Shown one piece after another: positions 15,254 through 22,657 of a stretch of 23,623 nt of DNA (positions are counted from its first letter, which is position 1; each line of letters begins with the position of its first letter). The notes under the pieces are model-generated. The model was given only the letters and a program-made list of their open reading frames with translations, had not been told where the DNA came from and searched no databases. The stretch covers positions 1 through 23,623 of the forward strand of contig WTAW01000224.1 of assembly GCA_013139435.1 (NCBI GenBank), read 5' to 3'. The stretch comes from Candidatus Aminicenantota bacterium (lineage in GTDB: Bacteria > Acidobacteriota > Aminicenantia > Aminicenantales > Aminicenantaceae). A program made the position numbers and the translations under genes.

Positions 15254-16325
15254 GATCGACAAAACGACCCGCTCTCAATACAGGGCCAAGGTGGAAGAGC
15301 AGTTCCCGGAGACCATGGCACTTGGGAACATCACGTTCAGGAAGAAGTTGTCAATGCGGTATGGGGAGAATCCCGGATACCCCGCAGCCTTCTACCAAGA
15401 ACAGGGCGCATACGGGCCAAATATGTCCTCTCTAGAGGTCCTTCAAGAGGGGACCAAAGGATTGGGCTATATCAATGTCGGCGATATGGACTTGGGCCAA
15501 AGGCTCATCAAAAAACTGACCGATATCCACCCGGGAACACATATTTGTGCCCTCATCAAGCATGAAATGCCCAGCGGCGTCGCCATGGAAGGCGGCCCGG
15601 CTGAAGTTTTTGAGAAAGCTTGGAAAAGCGATCCACTGTCTAACTTTGGCAGTGTCGATGTATTCAATTACACGCTTGACAGCGTTACGGCATTAAAGAT
15701 CGTTGAGAAGGGGAGGAATGTTGAAGTTGTGTATGCTCCGGGTTTTTCAGAGGAGACACTCGAGGTCTTGGCCACAAGAAAGGTGCTGCGCGTTGTGAAA
15801 ATGGGCGATTCGCTCGATTCTCCTTCAAGGGATCAAAAACTCGAATTCAAGCGGGTTGCTGGAGGCCTCCTTGTCCAGGAGCGTTTCGATTCAAGAATCG
15901 TTTCCCCTTCATCTGTGGATGTCGTGTCAAAGAGAAAAGCGAGTGCCGAGGAATTAGAGGCAGCCATCTTCAATTGGACAGTGGCATGTTTTACACGCTC
16001 CAACGCTGTCGTGATCGGGACCCGCGACAAAGTCCATGGTGTCGGCTCAGGTCAGAGAAGCCGGATCGATGCGGCCGAGGATGCCATTCGGTTTTCCAAA
16101 AGAGGGTATGGCCCCAAAGGGTGTGTATTGGCTTCGGATGCTTTTATGCCCTTCCCGGATGTTGTTGAACTGGCGGCAAAAAATGGTATTACTGCAATAA
16201 TCTACCCTTTGGGTTCGATTCGAGATCTCGATGTTATAGAGAGTGCGAACGCCCATGATATCGCCATGATCGTTACAAAAAAACCTGATGAACAGGACAG
16301 CGAACGCTGCTTCCTCCACCGATAA
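15246..16325 (+). CDS. Stand-alone AICAR formyltransferase (PurH C-terminal-domain type)
   Basis: The 359-residue protein corresponds to the transformylase half of PurH without the cyclohydrolase half. It shows LSMRYGENPGYPAAFY, the catalytic Lys-His in ALIKHEMPSGVA (KHxNPxG in PurH, so Met replaces the usual Asn), RSNAVVIG, GSGQRSRIDAAEDAI, ASDAFMPFPD, and TAIIYPLGSIRDLDVIESAN, ending with a RCFLH motif. It transfers a formyl group from 10-formyl-THF to AICAR to give FAICAR. Its start lies within the end of purO (8-base overlap). Lys-His is intact so activity is expected; the altered Asn and Cys positions look like a subfamily trait. Confidence 0.87.
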   Translation: MSKIDKTTRSQYRAKVEEQFPETMALGNITFRKKLSMRYGENPGYPAAFYQEQGAYGPNMSSLEVLQEGTKGLGYINVGDMDLGQRLIKKLTDIHPGTHICALIKHEMPSGVAMEGGPAEVFEKAWKSDPLSNFGSVDVFNYTLDSVTALKIVEKGRNVEVVYAPGFSEETLEVLATRKVLRVVKMGDSLDSPSRDQKLEFKRVAGGLLVQERFDSRIVSPSSVDVVSKRKASAEELEAAIFNWTVACFTRSNAVVIGTRDKVHGVGSGQRSRIDAAEDAIRFSKRGYGPKGCVLASDAFMPFPDVVELAAKNGITAIIYPLGSIRDLDVIESANAHDIAMIVTKKPDEQDSERCFLHR

Positions 16326-16389
16326 TTCACTTCGAGACCATTCCTTTTTATATAGGGACCGTTTTTCAAATAATCCGTTCAGGAACCGC

Positions 16390-16408
16390 ACTATTTATTT
16401 AAAATAGT
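16390..16408. repeat. AT-rich dyad upstream of the malic enzyme promoter
   Basis: ACTATTT (16390-16396) and AAATAGT (16402-16408) form a 7-bp inverted repeat with a 5-bp loop. It ends 6 bp before the -35 box of the promoter at 16415. It could be an operator or a weak structural element; nothing identifies a regulator. Confidence 0.35.
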
Positions 16409-16414
16409 AACCGG

Positions 16415-16442
16415 TTGACATTAGATTGAATAGGTTTATAAT
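16415..16442 (+). promoter_or_regulatory. Consensus sigma-70 promoter of the malic enzyme gene
   Basis: TTGACA (16415-16420) and TATAAT (16437-16442) are both perfect consensus hexamers, with a 16-bp spacer. Transcription would start near 16449 and leave a leader of about 70 nt. The gene starts at 16520 with AAGGAG about 6 bp upstream. Confidence 0.8.
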
Positions 16443-16519
16443 GACTTATTTAATGCCGTATTTCATATTTTTCTGTGACGTTTACTCTTAATAAAACAAT
16501 GCCATAAAAAGGAGCAATT

Positions 16520-17869
16520 ATGAAAAAAGTCACTGTGGATGAGTTGTTGGCCAAGGCTGAACAGCCCTCCAAAGATGCGATGCGCCTTCATCCATTTTAT
16601 AAGGGAAAAATCGAAGTCATACCAAAATGTCGCATCAGAGATTTTAATGATTTTGCCATCTGGTACACACCCGGTGTGGCCATGCCTTGTAAAGAAATCT
16701 ATAAAGACAAGGAAAAGGCCTATGAGTTGACAAACAAGGGGAATTTCGTAGCTGTTGTGTCAGATGGAACCAGAGTCTTGGGTCTTGGTGATATCGGACC
16801 TGAGGCAAGTTTGCCCGTCATGGAGGGGAAAGCGCTGCTTTACAAATATTTGGGTGGTGTAGATGCGTTTCCAATCTGTCTAGGCACAAAAGATCCAGAA
16901 GAGATCATCAAAGCTGTCAAGTGGATCCAGCCGACATTTGGAGGTATTAATCTCGAAGATATTTCCCATCCCAAGTGTTTTTATATTCTGGATACGCTGC
17001 GAAAAGAGACGGAAATTCCTGTTTGGCATGATGATCAGCAGGGGACAGCGTGTGTGACTGTTGCTGGACTGATCAATGCTGTGAAGATCGTAAACAAAAC
17101 AATGAAAGACATTAAGGTTGCCTTGATCGGAGCAGGGGCCGCCAACATCGCCACTTCCCGGCTGATCGTCAAGGCCGGAGTCAATCCTGAAAACATCATC
17201 GTTGTGGATTCTAAAGGGATCTTGCACAAGGATAGAGAAGACAGAGAAAGCCTCAAGGAGAAGTTCAAGGAAAAATGGCACATATGTGAAACAACCAACA
17301 TTAGGGGCATAAAAGGGGAAGCACCTCAAGCTATGGAAGGGGCAGATGTCGTAATATCTGCGTCCAAACCTGGCCCTGGAGTCATCCAGCAGGAATGGAT
17401 AAAAAATATGGCCGAGGATGCCATCGTGTTTGCCGAGGCAAACCCCATTCCTGAGATATGGCCATGGGAAGCGAAAGAGGCGGGAGCTCGGATCGTGGCT
17501 ACTGGTCGTTCCGATTTTCCCAATCAGGTCAATAATTCTTTGGGATTCCCGGGAATATTTAGGGGTGCGCTTGACATCCGTGCAACACATATCACGGATG
17601 AGATGTGTATCGAAGCGGCCCGAGAGTTGGCGAGAATCGCAGAGGATAACGGAATTCATGAGGACTACATAATTCCCAATATGGATGAGTGGGAAGTTTT
17701 TCCGAGAGAAGCCGTCGCTGTTGGGTCGAAGGGAATCGAGCAGGGAGTTGCGCGTATCCAAACCACTCCAGAAGAGAGGCTCCAACAAGCGGAAAGGATC
17801 ATCAAGAAAGCTCGTGATGAGGTCCAGTCCATGATGGAACAGAACTTCATCATTGACCCGGATGCGTAA
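16520..17869 (+). CDS. Malic enzyme (oxaloacetate-decarboxylating malate dehydrogenase)
   Basis: The 449-residue cytosolic enzyme oxidatively decarboxylates malate to pyruvate. Visible family features are the catalytic tyrosine in WYTPGVAMPC, VSDGTRVLGLGDIGPEASLPVMEGKALLYK, the metal-site GINLEDISHPKC, PVWHDDQQGTACV (HDDQHGTA in most relatives), and the dinucleotide-binding IGAGAANIATSRL. NQVNNSLGFPGIFRGALDI closes the core. The length fits short bacterial malic enzymes without the phosphotransacetylase tail. NAD or NADP preference cannot be read safely. It has its own strong promoter and is followed by an AT-rich hairpin at 17931. Confidence 0.92.
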   Translation: MKKVTVDELLAKAEQPSKDAMRLHPFYKGKIEVIPKCRIRDFNDFAIWYTPGVAMPCKEIYKDKEKAYELTNKGNFVAVVSDGTRVLGLGDIGPEASLPVMEGKALLYKYLGGVDAFPICLGTKDPEEIIKAVKWIQPTFGGINLEDISHPKCFYILDTLRKETEIPVWHDDQQGTACVTVAGLINAVKIVNKTMKDIKVALIGAGAANIATSRLIVKAGVNPENIIVVDSKGILHKDREDRESLKEKFKEKWHICETTNIRGIKGEAPQAMEGADVVISASKPGPGVIQQEWIKNMAEDAIVFAEANPIPEIWPWEAKEAGARIVATGRSDFPNQVNNSLGFPGIFRGALDIRATHITDEMCIEAARELARIAEDNGIHEDYIIPNMDEWEVFPREAVAVGSKGIEQGVARIQTTPEERLQQAERIIKKARDEVQSMMEQNFIIDPDA

Positions 17870-17930
17870 AATATGGACTTCTTTGAAATATTGATCGCAG
17901 ATAATTATTAAAAACCGCAATTCTTTAGCC

Positions 17931-17956
17931 CAAAAAACTTTGAGACAAGTTTTTTG
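17931..17956. terminator. Possible bidirectional terminator after malic enzyme
   Basis: CAAAAAACTT (17931-17940) and AAGTTTTTTG (17947-17956) form a perfect 10-bp stem with a 6-base loop. The stem is A/T-rich, so it is weaker than a textbook intrinsic terminator, although a run of T lies in its 3' arm. It lies 61 bp after the malic enzyme stop and before the dnaK promoter. Confidence 0.5.
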
Positions 17957-18020
17957 TTCTGTTAAAGTCTGTACAGAGCTTACTACAGCTTCATTGGCCA
18001 CTTCATAACAACCAAGGCAA

Positions 18021-18043
18021 CCTCGAATCTTGAATAATCGAGG
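18021..18043. repeat. CCTCGA/TCGAGG dyad upstream of dnaK
   Basis: CCTCGA (18021-18026) and TCGAGG (18038-18043) are perfect 6-bp inverted arms, 11 bp apart, about 50 bp upstream of the dnaK -35 box. An AT-only stretch follows to the promoter. It may be a regulator site or a remnant structure; it is neither CIRCE nor HAIR. Confidence 0.35.
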
Positions 18044-18091
18044 ATAACTCTGTTGAATTATAAATATATAATAATAAATATATAAAATATA

Positions 18092-18112
18092 CTTGACAAT
18101 AATATACTCAAG
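18092..18112. promoter_or_regulatory. HAIR operator (HspR-binding site)
   Basis: CTTGACA-N7-ACTCAAG matches the HAIR consensus CTTGAGT-N7-ACTCAAG at 13 of 14 fixed positions (C for G and A for T would be two differences in the left arm; right arm perfect), counting arms strictly 12 of 14 agree, with the exact 7-bp spacing. It covers the -35 hexamer, so bound HspR would block RNA polymerase. An HspR homologue is encoded in the same operon at 21390. Confidence 0.88.
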
Positions 18113-18121
18113 TTTTATACT
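18093..18121 (+). promoter_or_regulatory. Sigma-70 promoter of the dnaK operon
   Basis: TTGACA (18093-18098) and TATACT (18116-18121) are separated by the optimal 17 bp. The -35 box lies within the HAIR operator. Transcription would start about 18128, leaving a leader of about 38 nt. The strongly AT-rich DNA upstream (18058-18091) could act as an UP element. Confidence 0.82.
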
Positions 18122-18165
18122 AAATAAGCAAAATACTTATTTCATATTTTAATTTGGAGGAAATA

Positions 18166-20112
18166 ATGTCAAAAACAATAGGTATTGACCTAGGGACAAC
18201 GAATTCTGTTGTCGCTGTTACAGAAGGAGGCAAACCCAAAATCATCCAAAATGAAGAGGGTGGACGCACGACTCCTTCTGTAGTCGCATTCAACGAGAAA
18301 GGCGAACGATTGGTCGGTCAAATCGCAAAGAGACAGAGAGTAACGAATCCGGAGAATACAGTCTATTCCATCAAAAGGTTTATGGGACGGCGCTTTAAAG
18401 AAGTCCCTGATGAGATCAAGCAGGTCCCATTCAAAGTGACTGAAGCTGCAAACGGAGATGTCAGGATCGAAGCTCTTGGAAAAATGTACCCCCCGCCTGA
18501 GATTGCAGCTATGATTTTGCAGAAGCTTAAAAAGGCTGCAGAAGATTATCTTGGAGAAAAGGTTGAGAAAGCGGTCATTACTGTCCCGGCCTATTTCAAT
18601 GATAGCCAAAGGAAAGCAACCAAAGATGCTGGTAAGATCGCCGGTCTGCAGGTGGAGCGGATCGTGAATGAGCCCACAGCTGCAGCTCTTGCCTATGGCA
18701 TGGATAAAAAGAAGGATCAGACAATTGCCGTGTATGATTTTGGAGGCGGGACCTTCGATATCTCCATTCTTGAAGTGAGTGAAGGCCTTGTCGAAGTCAA
18801 ATCAACCAACGGGGACACACATCTCGGTGGAGATGACATCGACCAAAAAGTCCAGAACTGGTTAGTCTCCGAATTCAAAAAAGAAGCGGGGATCGACCTC
18901 TCTAAGGACAAGATGGCACTCCAGCGTTTGAAAGAATCTGCGGAAAAGGCAAAGATCGAACTCTCCACAACCATGGAGACTGAGATCAATCTGCCCTTTA
19001 TCACTGCGGATGCATCTGGTCCAAAACATCTTTTGATCAAACTCTCGCGGTCCAAGCTAGAACAGCTCATGGATGATATCATTCAGCGAACACATGAACC
19101 TTGCAAACAAGCCATGAAAGATGCAGGGCTCAAGGCGGGAGATATTGATGAGGTGATTTTAGTTGGAGGATCGACTCGGATTCCAAAGGTTCAAGAATTG
19201 GTCAAAGAGGTTTTCGGTAAAGAGCCTCACAAGGGTGTCAATCCTGACGAGGTTGTTGCAGCTGGTGCTGCAATCCAGGGCGCCGTATTATCGGGTGATG
19301 TGAAAGATGTCCTCCTGTTGGATGTTACCCCCCTGACCCTAGGAATTGAAACCTTGGGTGGTGTTTTCACCAAAATGATCGTAAGAAACACCACGATCCC
19401 GACAAATAAACAGGAGATATTCTCAACTGCATCCGACAATCAACCCAGTGTTGAAATCCACGTCCTTCAGGGCGAAAGAGAGATGGCCAGCGCGAACAGA
19501 TCCCTCGGCCGTTTTCATCTGGATGGGATTCCACCGTCACATCGGGGAATCCCCAAAATAGAAGTGACTTTTGATATCGATGTGAATGGAATTCTTCATG
19601 TTTCTGCCAAAGATATGGGTACTGGAAAACAACAGGAGATCACGATCACGGGTCATAGCGGACTCGATGATCAGGAGATCGACCGTATGGTGAAGGATGC
19701 GGACGCTCATTCAGATGAGGATAAAAAGAGGAGAGAAATCATCGACGCCAAAAACCAAGCCGATCAGTTAGTCTACAGTTTAGAAAAGTTACTGCGGGAA
19801 AATAAAGACAAAATTTCTGATGAAGATGCCAAGAACATCCAAGCGGAGATCGATAGCACTAAAAAGGCGATTGAGAGCGAAGATATAGACCAGATCAAGC
19901 AAGCGATGGAGGCTCTTTCGCAAGCATCCCACAAAATCTCGGAGACGATGTATCAACAAGCTACCCAGCAACAGGCTCAGCAAGCACCGGGGGCACAAGA
20001 AGCTCCCCAAGATGCATCTGGAGCTGGAACTGGCGGACAGCAGGCAGATGCTGAGGACGAAGCAGAGATCATTGACGCAGAAGTCGTAGATGAGGACAAA
20101 GAGAAAAAGTAA
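18166..20112 (+). CDS. dnaK: Chaperone DnaK (Hsp70)
   Basis: The 648-residue Hsp70 starts at ATG 18166 behind GGAGGAA; an in-frame TTG at 18154 overlaps this site and is rejected. The ATPase domain shows IGIDLGTTNSVVAV, AVITVPAYFNDSQRKAT, VYDFGGGTFDISIL and ILVGGSTRIPKVQ. The interdomain linker is DVLLLDVTPLTLGIET, followed by the substrate-binding domain and helical lid. The C-terminal tail is rich in Gln, Ala and Gly and ends in an acidic EAEIIDAEVVDEDKEKK like many bacterial DnaKs. It is the first gene of the HspR-controlled operon. No grpE lies in this operon, so the exchange factor must be encoded elsewhere. Confidence 0.98.
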   Translation: MSKTIGIDLGTTNSVVAVTEGGKPKIIQNEEGGRTTPSVVAFNEKGERLVGQIAKRQRVTNPENTVYSIKRFMGRRFKEVPDEIKQVPFKVTEAANGDVRIEALGKMYPPPEIAAMILQKLKKAAEDYLGEKVEKAVITVPAYFNDSQRKATKDAGKIAGLQVERIVNEPTAAALAYGMDKKKDQTIAVYDFGGGTFDISILEVSEGLVEVKSTNGDTHLGGDDIDQKVQNWLVSEFKKEAGIDLSKDKMALQRLKESAEKAKIELSTTMETEINLPFITADASGPKHLLIKLSRSKLEQLMDDIIQRTHEPCKQAMKDAGLKAGDIDEVILVGGSTRIPKVQELVKEVFGKEPHKGVNPDEVVAAGAAIQGAVLSGDVKDVLLLDVTPLTLGIETLGGVFTKMIVRNTTIPTNKQEIFSTASDNQPSVEIHVLQGEREMASANRSLGRFHLDGIPPSHRGIPKIEVTFDIDVNGILHVSAKDMGTGKQQEITITGHSGLDDQEIDRMVKDADAHSDEDKKRREIIDAKNQADQLVYSLEKLLRENKDKISDEDAKNIQAEIDSTKKAIESEDIDQIKQAMEALSQASHKISETMYQQATQQQAQQAPGAQEAPQDASGAGTGGQQADAEDEAEIIDAEVVDEDKEKK

Positions 20113-20130
20113 ATAATCGATACGTGCTCA

Positions 20131-20186
20131 TCCGTAGCTCCGCTTCGATCGCACATGTTGTGCTAGCGGAGTCTCTGGGTTACGGA
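20131..20186 (+). ncRNA. Three-tier nested hairpin between dnaK and dnaJ
   Basis: Three perfect inverted pairs nest in order: TCCGTA (20131-20136) with TACGGA (20181-20186), CTCCGCT (20138-20144) with AGCGGAG (20165-20171), and GCACA (20151-20155) with TGTGC (20159-20163) around a 3-base loop. The stretch is non-coding, in the 172-bp gap between dnaK and dnaJ. No U-run follows directly, so it is not a standard terminator. A 3'-end stabiliser, an RNA-processing site setting the DnaK:DnaJ ratio, or a repeat element are possible. Confidence 0.55.
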
Positions 20187-20284
20187 GAGAGTATTGTAGT
20201 TCGTTGAAGCGACAGTAAAAGCGTGTTGTTTTTTTTAAACGCGTTTAACAGGAGTTGAGTCTATAGACATAGGGAAGGCTTCCA

Positions 20285-21388
20285 ATGGCAGACGATTATT
20301 ACAAGGTCTTAGGAGTCAATAAAAAAGCTACGACTTCTGAGATAAAAAAAGCTTACCGAAAACTCGCTCGTAAATATCACCCCGACCTGAATCCCGGCGA
20401 CAAGACCGCAGAAAAGAAGTTCAAAGAGATTCAAGGGGCGTACTCTGTTCTCTCCGACTCTAAAAAAAGAAGCCAGTATGACCAATTTGGCTTCGTCGGC
20501 GACATCCCCCCAGGAGGGGCTCAACAGCAGGCCTATTCAAGCTCTTTTCAGGGGTTCGATTTTTCTAATTATGGATCATCCTCATTCCGAGATTTTTTCG
20601 ATATGTTCTCGGGAGCAACACGACAAGCACAACCTCAAGTTGCCAGGGGTGATGATCTCCACTACAGGATGAAGATCAACTTTAATGATGCCATACAAGG
20701 GTTACAAACGCGTATTCAACTCACACGTATGGTTGCCTGTGCGGGTTGTGGAGGGAAGGGATACACGCAGCTCAGTGGACAAAACATGTGTTCCGTCTGT
20801 AAAGGATCAGGCCAAGCGCAGATGCAACGGGGAGCTATGAGGTTTGCGACAGTCTGTCAGGATTGCGGCGGGAGCGGCGTTGCTCCAGGTGAGGAATGTT
20901 CATCCTGCCATGGAAGAGGCGCTACGCAAAAAACCGAGCTGATCAACGTAAGGATCCCCGCCGGTGTGGATACGACCTCAAAAGTCCGAATCCAGGGTAA
21001 AGGAAATGCCGGGATAGGTGGAGGGACGAATGGAGATCTGTTCATCACCATAGAAGTTGATCCTCATTCATTCTTTAAACGCAAAGGGTATAACATATAT
21101 GTCAAGGTTCCGATCACAATTTCTGAGGCAACGTTAGGTGCCAAGATCGAGGTTCCTACTCTTCAAGGCAAAACAACGATACGCGTTCCTCCTGGAACAA
21201 AATCCGGGCAGAAATTCAGACTGAGGTCTAAAGGAGCTCCCAAGGTAGGTAAAAAAGTGCGAGGTGACCAGTTTGTCGAGGTTTCTATTGTTCCTCCTCC
21301 CTTCGACAATGAAAAGATCAGAGAACTCATGAGAGAACTCGATGAAATTTCTCGTCAAAATCCTAGAGAGAAATTGGGAGTGAGTTGA
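20285..21388 (+). CDS. dnaJ: Co-chaperone DnaJ (Hsp40, type I)
   Basis: The 367-residue protein has all type I DnaJ parts. The J-domain (1-70) carries HPD at residues 32-34, which stimulates the DnaK ATPase. A G/F-rich region follows, then four zinc-finger repeats (CAGCGGKG, CSVCKGSG, CQDCGGSG, CSSCHGRG) and the C-terminal substrate-binding domains (DLFITIEVDPHSFFKRKGYN; TIRVPPGTKSGQKFRLRSKG). The family's length is normal. ATG 20285 follows a GGGAAGG site. It lies 172 bp after dnaK and its stop is 1 base before the hspR start. Confidence 0.97.
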   Translation: MADDYYKVLGVNKKATTSEIKKAYRKLARKYHPDLNPGDKTAEKKFKEIQGAYSVLSDSKKRSQYDQFGFVGDIPPGGAQQQAYSSSFQGFDFSNYGSSSFRDFFDMFSGATRQAQPQVARGDDLHYRMKINFNDAIQGLQTRIQLTRMVACAGCGGKGYTQLSGQNMCSVCKGSGQAQMQRGAMRFATVCQDCGGSGVAPGEECSSCHGRGATQKTELINVRIPAGVDTTSKVRIQGKGNAGIGGGTNGDLFITIEVDPHSFFKRKGYNIYVKVPITISEATLGAKIEVPTLQGKTTIRVPPGTKSGQKFRLRSKGAPKVGKKVRGDQFVEVSIVPPPFDNEKIRELMRELDEISRQNPREKLGVS

Positions 21389-21389
21389 C

Positions 21390-21812
21390 ATGAATAAACG
21401 AAAAAAAACTACTGAAAAAGAGTCTAAAAAATATTATCATATCAGTAACGTTGCGAGGATGTTCGATATCCATCCTCAGACATTGCGGCTTTACGAACGT
21501 GAGGGATTGCTTAAGCCATCCCGGAGCGAAGGGAACACACGGTTGTATTCAGATGATGATCTGAAGCAACTGGTGATCATTCTCAACCTAACGCGCGATT
21601 TGGGCGTTAATCTTGCGGGTGTTGATGTCGTGTTGAACATGCGACAAAGGATAGAACGGATCGAGGCGGAAGTGAACGAGTTTTTGGGGTATATCCGTAA
21701 AGAATATTTTGAAGGAAGAGAAGACGAATTCGAGTATCGAAAGCAAGCCATTATTCAGATGAGACCAGCGAAGATCGTAAGGATCGTGAGAGAAGACGAG
21801 GGAAAGGAATGA
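21390..21812 (+). CDS. hspR: HspR-like MerR-family heat-shock repressor
   Basis: The 140-residue protein starts with a MerR winged helix-turn-helix, YHISNVARMFDIHPQTLRLY then EREGLLKPSRSEGNTRLYS. This HPQTLRxY form followed by GVNLAGVDVVL is the HspR signature rather than that of metal-responsive MerR proteins, and there are no metal-binding cysteines. A basic, charged C-terminal tail (about residues 85-140) follows. HspR represses heat-shock genes by binding HAIR sites, usually with DnaK as co-repressor. A HAIR site overlaps the promoter of this operon, so it should regulate itself. Its stop overlaps the sigma factor start by 4 bases (ATGA). Confidence 0.92.
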   Translation: MNKRKKTTEKESKKYYHISNVARMFDIHPQTLRLYEREGLLKPSRSEGNTRLYSDDDLKQLVIILNLTRDLGVNLAGVDVVLNMRQRIERIEAEVNEFLGYIRKEYFEGREDEFEYRKQAIIQMRPAKIVRIVREDEGKE

Positions 21813-22657
21813 CCCAGGGTTATCAAGACTCCCTCGAGTCTAAAAACTTGAAACGCTATCTCCAAAGAATTGCCAAGTTTCCGCTTCTCACGCCGAAAGA
21901 AGAAAAAGAATTGGGAAAAAGGACCCAAGAGGGTGATAAAGAGGCGCTGAAAAAGTTGACCGAATCGAATCTACGCTTTGTTGTTTCCTACGTGAAGAAA
22001 TACAGAGGAATGGGATTGAGTCTTCTCGACCTGATCAATGAGGGGAATCTCGGCCTCATAGAGGCGGCCAAGAGGTTTGACCCAAAAAAAAATGTAAAGT
22101 TTATTTCATATGCTGTTTGGTGGATCAGACAGGCTGTGATCCATGCCCTATCCAAGTATTCACGGATCTATCATATTCCACAAAAACTCTCCGATCAAAT
22201 TTCCGAGATGAAGAAAACGCGAGCACAAATAAAAAAGGATCTCAAACGAGACCCCACAAGAGAAGAGCTGGCGGCAAGGTTGAAGACAACTGTAGAAAAC
22301 GTTGAAGATATGGAGATTTTAAGTGGGCGCAATATCTCATTGAGCGATAAATATTACGATGAAGATATGGAAGTCGGTGACCGGATAAAGGACAGCTTGA
22401 CTCCTTCCGTCGAGTACCAGATCGTAAAAAACTCCATCGAGAAACAGATCAGGAGTATTCTTAAAGAATTGGATGATAAAGAGGCTCTTGTGCTAAAATT
22501 AAGATTCGGGTTCGAAGATGACAGAGTCCATACTCTTCAAGAGATTGGGAATAGACTCAATCTGACAAGAGAAAGGATTAGACAGATCGAGAAAAAGGCG
22601 ATGAGAAAACTATCTCATTCGCACAAGTTGCAACAACTCAGGGGTTACTTGAACTGA
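21809..22657 (+). CDS. RpoD/RpoH-related sigma-70 family factor
   Basis: The 282-residue sigma factor has region 1.2 (LKRYLQRIAKFPLLTPKEEK), region 2 with NLRFVVSYVKKYRGMGLSLLDLINEGN, 2.4 recognition residues in SYAVWWIRQAVIHAL, region 3, and region 4 ending in the helix-turn-helix TLQEIGNRLNLTRERIRQIE. It lacks the long 1.1 region of a housekeeping RpoD, so it is an alternative or group 2-like factor. Its position in the dnaK operon, overlapping hspR by 4 bases, suggests heat or stress control, but its promoter specificity cannot be read. The stop overlaps the next start by 1 base (TGATG). The RsbW-like kinase at 4638 could be a partner; this is speculation. Confidence 0.9.
   Translation: MTQGYQDSLESKNLKRYLQRIAKFPLLTPKEEKELGKRTQEGDKEALKKLTESNLRFVVSYVKKYRGMGLSLLDLINEGNLGLIEAAKRFDPKKNVKFISYAVWWIRQAVIHALSKYSRIYHIPQKLSDQISEMKKTRAQIKKDLKRDPTREELAARLKTTVENVEDMEILSGRNISLSDKYYDEDMEVGDRIKDSLTPSVEYQIVKNSIEKQIRSILKELDDKEALVLKLRFGFEDDRVHTLQEIGNRLNLTRERIRQIEKKAMRKLSHSHKLQQLRGYLN

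Noticed and set aside
16880..18001. 373-residue minus-strand ORF antisense to the malic enzyme gene
   Set aside because: It lies almost entirely opposite a clear malic enzyme gene, has no recognisable motif and no ribosome-binding site I can support; it is a coding shadow.
18021..18165. CIRCE element upstream of dnaK
   Set aside because: No TTAGCACTC-N9-GAGTGCTAA-like sequence is present; the site that fits is HAIR.
18154..18166. Upstream TTG start for dnaK
   Set aside because: It overlaps the GGAGG ribosome-binding site of ATG 18166, and DnaK proteins begin at the MSKTIGIDLGTT-type sequence.
20131..20186. Ordinary rho-independent terminator after dnaK
   Set aside because: No run of T follows the stem, and dnaJ with hspR continue on the same strand without a good promoter that I could identify.
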